From NCBI RefSeq assembly GCF_021531375.1, contig NZ_JADYTU010000001.1, positions 1 to 64,000 on the forward strand: a DNA stretch of 64,000 nucleotides. Reading direction: 5' to 3'. The notes beneath the pieces are model-generated. The model was not told the DNA's origin, did not search any database, and was given only the letters and a program-made list of their open reading frames with translations. Shown piece by piece: positions 60,692 to 64,000 of this stretch (position 1 is its first letter; each line of letters begins with the position of its first letter). This DNA is from Pseudoflavonifractor phocaeensis (GTDB taxonomy: Bacteria > Bacillota > Clostridia > Oscillospirales > Oscillospiraceae). The position numbers and the translations under genes are program-made.

Positions 60692-61621
60692 TTAAGCGAG
60701 GATCAGAGCCCAGGCGGGGATGGTGAGCACCGACAGCAGGATGGTGACCACCACGCACTTGGTTGCGAAGGGGGCGTCACTGTCATACCGGGCAGCAAAG
60801 AGCACCGTGGTGCTGGCGCCGGGCATTCCGGACATCAGGACGGCGATGCCTTTCGCGGTGGAGTCCAGAGGCAGGACCAGACAGCAAAGATAGGTGATCA
60901 GGGGCAGCCCCACCAGACGGATGAAGCTGAAATAGAGGGAGTCCCGGTCAAGAAAATGCCTGGGGTCCATGTCCGCCAGGATAGAGCCGGTGATGACCAT
61001 GACCATGGGGGTGGTGCAGGCGGCCATGGAGCGCACCGTGGAATCCAACAGGCCGGGGAGCCGGAAGGGGGTCAGCATGAAGAACAGCCCCAGATACAGT
61101 CCCACCAGACAGGGGTGGAGAAAGACCTTTCGGATGACCTCCTTTTTGGAAGGGGGCGCGGTGAAATAGGACAGGCCGACGGACCACATGAAGATCCGCA
61201 TGGGGATGAGAAAGATGGAGTTGTACAGCAGCCCCAGATCCCCGTACAGTCCCTCGGAGATAGCCGTGCCCAGAAAGCCTCCGTTGGAGGCCAAGGTGGT
61301 GTATTGCAGGATATTCCGGCGCTCGGGAACATAGCGGCGGTAGAGGAACCGGTTCAGCGCCACATACAGCAGCTCCAGGGCCACGGCCAGGGCAAACAGT
61401 ACCGAGCAGGAGCGGAAAACGGACAGGTCCATAGCGCCCAAAAAGGATTTCAGAATATTGCAGGGAATGAAGATCCGGATGGTCACATCGGACAGCACCT
61501 GGCGGCCGGCCTTTGTGATGACTCCGGCCTTGGCGAGAACCACTCCGGCCGCCATCATCAGCACAAGGGTGCTCTGTAATTCGATCAACTGGATGAGTGT
61601 CCCGGTCAGCGGGATCGGCAT
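60692..61621 (-). CDS. AEC family transporter (auxin efflux carrier superfamily)
   Basis: This 309-residue membrane protein has ten predicted helices in two halves, with the family patterns [23 protein letters not shown] at the start, [22 protein letters not shown] and the C-terminal [27 protein letters not shown] members often carry organic acids such as malate; the substrate is not evident here. AAAGGAGGG precedes ATG 61621. It follows a GntR gene on the same strand, separated by a terminator, and may be its target. Confidence 0.9.
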   Translation of the reverse strand: MPIPLTGTLIQLIELQSTLVLMMAAGVVLAKAGVITKAGRQVLSDVTIRIFIPCNILKSFLGAMDLSVFRSCSVLFALAVALELLYVALNRFLYRRYVPERRNILQYTTLASNGGFLGTAISEGLYGDLGLLYNSIFLIPMRIFMWSVGLSYFTAPPSKKEVIRKVFLHPCLVGLYLGLFFMLTPFRLPGLLDSTVRSMAACTTPMVMVITGSILADMDPRHFLDRDSLYFSFIRLVGLPLITYLCCLVLPLDSTAKGIAVLMSGMPGASTTVLFAARYDSDAPFATKCVVVTILLSVLTIPAWALILA

Positions 61622-61688
61622 GAGACAGCCCTCCTTTGTTTGGCTAATGTAGCATGACCGGAGGGAATGTATCAAATTTGAAACAAAC

Positions 61689-61728
61689 ACCGCCCCCTGT
61701 GTACCCACCGGGATACACAGGGGGCGGT
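61689..61728 (-). terminator. Terminator after the GntR gene
   Basis: ACCGCCCCCTGTGTA pairs with its complement (one bulge); on the − strand TGTTTGTTTC follows. Confidence 0.78.
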
Positions 61729-61733
61729 AAGAT

Positions 61734-62420
61734 TCAGGGAGCTTGGTCCTTTTGGACCCTGAGGGCGGTCCGCATGGCGTCGGTCATGTGCGCGCGGATG
61801 GCGGCCGCCGCGCCCTCCTCGTCGTGGGCGGCAATGGCTTTGTAGATGGCCCGGTGACGCTGGAGATTCCGCACTACATTCTGATGGGGGACCAGCCGGA
61901 TCAAATAAAACCGGGATTGACGGAGCAGCTGGTCATAGGCGGCCTGAAGATAGCGGTTGTGGGAGGCCTCGCCCACCAGGGCATGGAAAGCGGAGTCCAG
62001 CCGGGTGGCCGCAGAGCGGTCCTCCCGTTCAATGGCGTCCTGATATTCCGCTAAATTGTTCTCCATGGCCGCCAGCTGGTCCCGGGTGGCCCAGTGGGTG
62101 GCCAGACGGGCGGAAAAGGACTCCAGCTCGCAGCGGTACTCCATAAAATCCGCAAAGTCCTGGCCATCCAGCAGGGGGGCCTGGAACCCGCGGGGCGTGC
62201 GGGAGACGAAGCCCTCCTCCGACAGACGGAGCAGAGCGTCCCGGACGGGAGAACGGCTCATGTCCAACTGCTGCGCCAGGTCGTTTTGATTCAAGTGGGC
62301 GCCCGGCTCCAGTTGGCCGTCCAGCAGGCCGTCCAGCACCATCCGGTAGGCCAATTCTGTGCTGGGAAGAAAGGGGTTTTGTTCCCGGAGTGTGTGCAGC
62401 TTGTCTCGATCAAAAAGCAT
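61734..62420 (-). CDS. GntR family regulator, FadR subfamily (FCD domain)
   Basis: This 228-residue regulator has an N-terminal winged helix ([39 protein letters not shown], about 38-76) and a helical FCD ligand domain with the metal-binding pattern (D-x3-H in [17 protein letters not shown], a later HQNVV and H in [16 protein letters not shown]-type C-terminus). ATG 62420 has GGAG 7 bases upstream. It is the second gene of a − strand pair with the 137-residue unknown. Many FCD regulators sense organic acids, which would suit the adjacent AEC carrier. Confidence 0.9.
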   Translation of the reverse strand: MLFDRDKLHTLREQNPFLPSTELAYRMVLDGLLDGQLEPGAHLNQNDLAQQLDMSRSPVRDALLRLSEEGFVSRTPRGFQAPLLDGQDFADFMEYRCELESFSARLATHWATRDQLAAMENNLAEYQDAIEREDRSAATRLDSAFHALVGEASHNRYLQAAYDQLLRQSRFYLIRLVPHQNVVRNLQRHRAIYKAIAAHDEEGAAAAIRAHMTDAMRTALRVQKDQAP

Positions 62421-62447
62421 GGTCATTCTCCTGAGGGCGGGCGGGGG

Positions 62448-62861
62448 TCAGGTGTCAATATCCACCAGAATATTGTCGGTTCCGTGCTGTTCAAACTCGG
62501 CGATATAGGCGTCGATGCGGCTGGTCAGCTCAGCGTAGTTGCTCTCGTCGATAGGGGCGTCGTCCATATCCCGGCGGGCCAGATCCTCGGCCAGAATGTC
62601 GAAAAAGACGTTGTTTTCGTACTCCGCGATGGCCTCGTGGATGCCGCCTTCCACAAAGGCCCGGGAGGGGACGATCTCGCCCTGATACAGCTCCGCCAGG
62701 GCGGGCATGCCCTCCAGAATGGCTTGGCCGAAGACCAGGCTCTCCACCTCGTCATAGTCCGCGAAGCGCTGGTCGCCCCGGGTGGAATTCAAGATCCAAT
62801 TTCCGATGTATACTAGATCCAGCAGCCGTCGAAACTGCTTGTTGCTCAATTCCAGGTTCAT
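62448..62861 (-). CDS. Hypothetical protein, acidic
   Basis: This 137-residue acidic, mostly helical soluble protein (NLELSNKQFRRLLDLVYIGNWILNSTR ...) has no motif I can name. It lacks a signal or membrane helix. AAAGGAGG precedes ATG 62861. It lies 27 bases before the GntR gene and shares its promoter at 62905-62932, so the two are one operon. The name should stay hypothetical. Confidence 0.75.
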   Translation of the reverse strand: MNLELSNKQFRRLLDLVYIGNWILNSTRGDQRFADYDEVESLVFGQAILEGMPALAELYQGEIVPSRAFVEGGIHEAIAEYENNVFFDILAEDLARRDMDDAPIDESNYAELTSRIDAYIAEFEQHGTDNILVDIDT

Positions 62862-62904
62862 GAATGGGACCTCCTTTCCCGGAATCAGAGATGCGGTCAC
62901 TCAT

Positions 62905-62932
62905 ATTATAACCGGAAGGCCGCATTTGTCAA
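62905..62932 (-). promoter_or_regulatory. Promoter of the hypothetical-GntR operon
   Basis: On the − strand a perfect TTGACA (62932-62927) and a perfect TATAAT (62910-62905) are 16 bases apart. Confidence 0.8.
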
Positions 62933-63035
62933 ATGGGGAATCGCGGCAGGCAGGGGAGGTGTTCCGGGAAATTTCCCCTTGTCTTTCCGGGGAAAATGAC
63001 ATAGAATATTATCTGCTGGAATTTGACATTCCGCC

Positions 63036-63065
63036 CTTTACAACCGGGGGGAAAAGCGTGTATAA
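63036..63065 (+). promoter_or_regulatory. Promoter of the ywiB-argS operon
   Basis: TTTACA (63036-63041) and TATAAT (63060-63065) are 18 bases apart. A TTGACA at 63022 is too distant to pair with this −10. Confidence 0.7.
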
Positions 63066-63123
63066 TACCTCCACCTGCGGCTGCCCGGGGCGGCCGGAGA
63101 ATCAAAGCCCATTGGAGGCAGCT

Positions 63124-63573
63124 ATGGAAAAGGATGTAGTCATCTCCATCAAGGGGATGCAGAAATATGAGGACGCCGACCCGGACGTCATTGAGCTGGT
63201 CACCGCGGGACGGCTGATGCGGGATGACGCGGGTTATACCCTGACCTACCAGGAGAGCGAGCTCACCGGACTGGAGGGTACGCTGACCACCATCCAGGTG
63301 GAGGCGGAGGGGGAACTGGTGACCCTGATGCGGGTGGGAGAGGTCAACGCCCAGATGGTCTTTCAGGAGGGCCGCCGCCACCTGTCCATGTACAATACAC
63401 CTTATGGCGCCATGGCCATTGGGGTGAATACCCGCCACCTGCTGGCCGACCTGAACGACCAGGGGGGCGACATCGAGATCGACTACGCCATCGAGATCGA
63501 CCACGCCATTGCCGGGCGGAACATCTTCCGAATCAAGGTGACGGAAGCCCAGGGCTGCGGACTCAAGCAATAA
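63124..63573 (+). CDS. DUF1934 family protein (YwiB-like)
   Basis: This 149-residue beta-barrel (calycin-like) protein has the DUF1934 start KDVVISIKGMQKYEDADPDVIELVTAGRL and the segments YTLTYQESELTGLEGTLTTIQVE and MYNTPYGAMAIGVNTRHL. In Bacillus, ywiB sits next to argS, as here. The function is unknown. GGAGGC precedes ATG 63124. Confidence 0.92.
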   Translation: MEKDVVISIKGMQKYEDADPDVIELVTAGRLMRDDAGYTLTYQESELTGLEGTLTTIQVEAEGELVTLMRVGEVNAQMVFQEGRRHLSMYNTPYGAMAIGVNTRHLLADLNDQGGDIEIDYAIEIDHAIAGRNIFRIKVTEAQGCGLKQ

Positions 63574-63723
63574 AATGCACGATGCAGGATAAGATGGACA
63601 CTCAGACCGAGCAGAAAGAGCGAAAGCGTATCTTGACCAGTGGGCAGACGCACCGGTGCGGAAGCATAGATTCCGCATGTTGCATGCTGCCTTCTGTATT
63701 ATAAATAAGGTGTGATAGATAAA
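63574..63723 (+). other. Spacer between ywiB and argS
   Basis: The 150-base gap holds a perfect palindrome CGCACCGGTGCG (63649-63660) and a GCATG-TT-GCATGC repeat near 63696. The T-box sequence expected in some tRNA-synthetase leaders is not seen. A 38-codon frame (ATG at 63582) lacks a ribosome site. Confidence 0.4.
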
Positions 63724-64000
63724 ATGAGCAACATGATCCAGGCCGCCCGGCAGCAGGTGGCCCAGCTGACCCAGGCCGCGTACGAGAAGGCGGCCGCCGC
63801 CGGCGTTCTGCCCGCGGGCGCGGAGGTAAAGGCCACCATTGAGATCCCCAAGGACACCTCCCACGGGGACTACGCCTCCTCCTTCGCCATGGCGGGAGCC
63901 AAGGCCCTGCACAAGGCGCCCCGGATGATCGCCCAGGCCATCGTGGATAACCTGGACCTGGAGGGCAGCTATTTCCAGAAGGTGGAGATCGCCGGCCCCG
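63724..64000 (+). CDS. argS: Arginyl-tRNA synthetase, N-terminal part (cut by window end)
   Basis: The first 92 codons are present and open to the window edge. The protein begins with the Arg-tRNA synthetase N-terminal (Add-1) domain: an amphipathic helix, then EVKATIEIPKDTSHGDYASSFAMAGAKALHKAPRMIAQAIVDNL, a highly characteristic stretch for recognition of the tRNA D-loop. The catalytic domain lies beyond the window. AAGGTG is upstream of ATG 63724. It is coupled with ywiB as in many Firmicutes. Confidence 0.93.
   Translation, partial: MSNMIQAARQQVAQLTQAAYEKAAAAGVLPAGAEVKATIEIPKDTSHGDYASSFAMAGAKALHKAPRMIAQAIVDNLDLEGSYFQKVEIAGP

Noticed and set aside
63574-63723. T-box leader or leader peptide for argS
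   Set aside because: No T-box consensus or specifier-loop arrangement was seen. The 38-codon frame has no ribosome site and no run of Arg codons.

Overview
The window is chromosomal DNA from a GC-rich member of the Firmicutes, most likely class Clostridia, family Oscillospiraceae (the Flavonifractor/Intestinimonas/Lawsonibacter type of gut anaerobe). The reasons are the gene content (V-type ATPase, [FeFe]-hydrogenase, reverse rubrerythrin, AzlCD, YitT, LCP protein, NadD-YqeK fusion, CymR/IscR-like Rrf2, PerR), Gram-positive-style Shine-Dalgarno sequences, codon third positions that are nearly all G or C, and AT-rich consensus promoters in the intergenic gaps. The species call is inference.

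Layout. 0.1-12.4 kb is a housekeeping block on the + strand: smc, a REP-associated tyrosine transposase (RAYT) gene wedged between smc and ftsY, a membrane-anchored unknown whose 3' end is probably frameshifted, ftsY, rph, a PQ-loop-like protein, rdgB, yhbY, nadD-yqeK, an LCP cell-wall ligase and rsfS. 12.4-16.8 kb holds a lipid kinase, azlCD, a FabG-like reductase and a DUF4015 glycosidase. 16.8-26.1 kb is a complete nine-gene V-type ATPase operon whose proteolipid carries the sodium ligands. 26.1-33 kb has a LysR regulator divergent from glutamate racemase, the Na+/serine-threonine symporter SstT, tRNA-Gly, a lipoprotein, an LUD protein and YitT, then an 0.85 kb gene-free composite element. 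33-39.1 kb is a − strand operon in which the two subunits of a divergent type IIA topoisomerase flank the two L-serine dehydratase subunits. 39-43 kb has a receiver-GGDEF protein, a metallo-beta-lactamase-fold protein and an Rrf2 regulator. 43-54 kb includes two homocysteine methylation routes (a fused methyltransferase/MTHFR and a split cobalamin MetH), a peroxide-defence pair (perR, reverse rubrerythrin) beside a truncated second rubrerythrin, exoA and asnA. 54-64 kb has a GH25 lysozyme, a P-loop protein, an [FeFe]-hydrogenase, a ZnuABC-type zinc importer, an AEC transporter with GntR regulator, YwiB and the start of argS.

Working together: Na+ movement links the V-ATPase and SstT. Serine brought in by SstT could feed SdaAA/AB to pyruvate. 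Reductant may be disposed of by the hydrogenase, while PerR/rubrerythrin handles oxygen stress. MetH plus its reactivation protein and the fused methyltransferase regenerate methionine.

The most unusual material is the repeat biology. The RAYT gene contains, in frame, two perfectly inverted 27-nt copies of a GTAG-headed hairpin that also occurs in an intergenic element. Separately, a family of gene-free elements bounded by TAAATTTTAG/CTAAAATTTA is scattered through the window, and several copies coincide exactly with stop codons. Promoters, operators and terminators were read by eye and are unverified.
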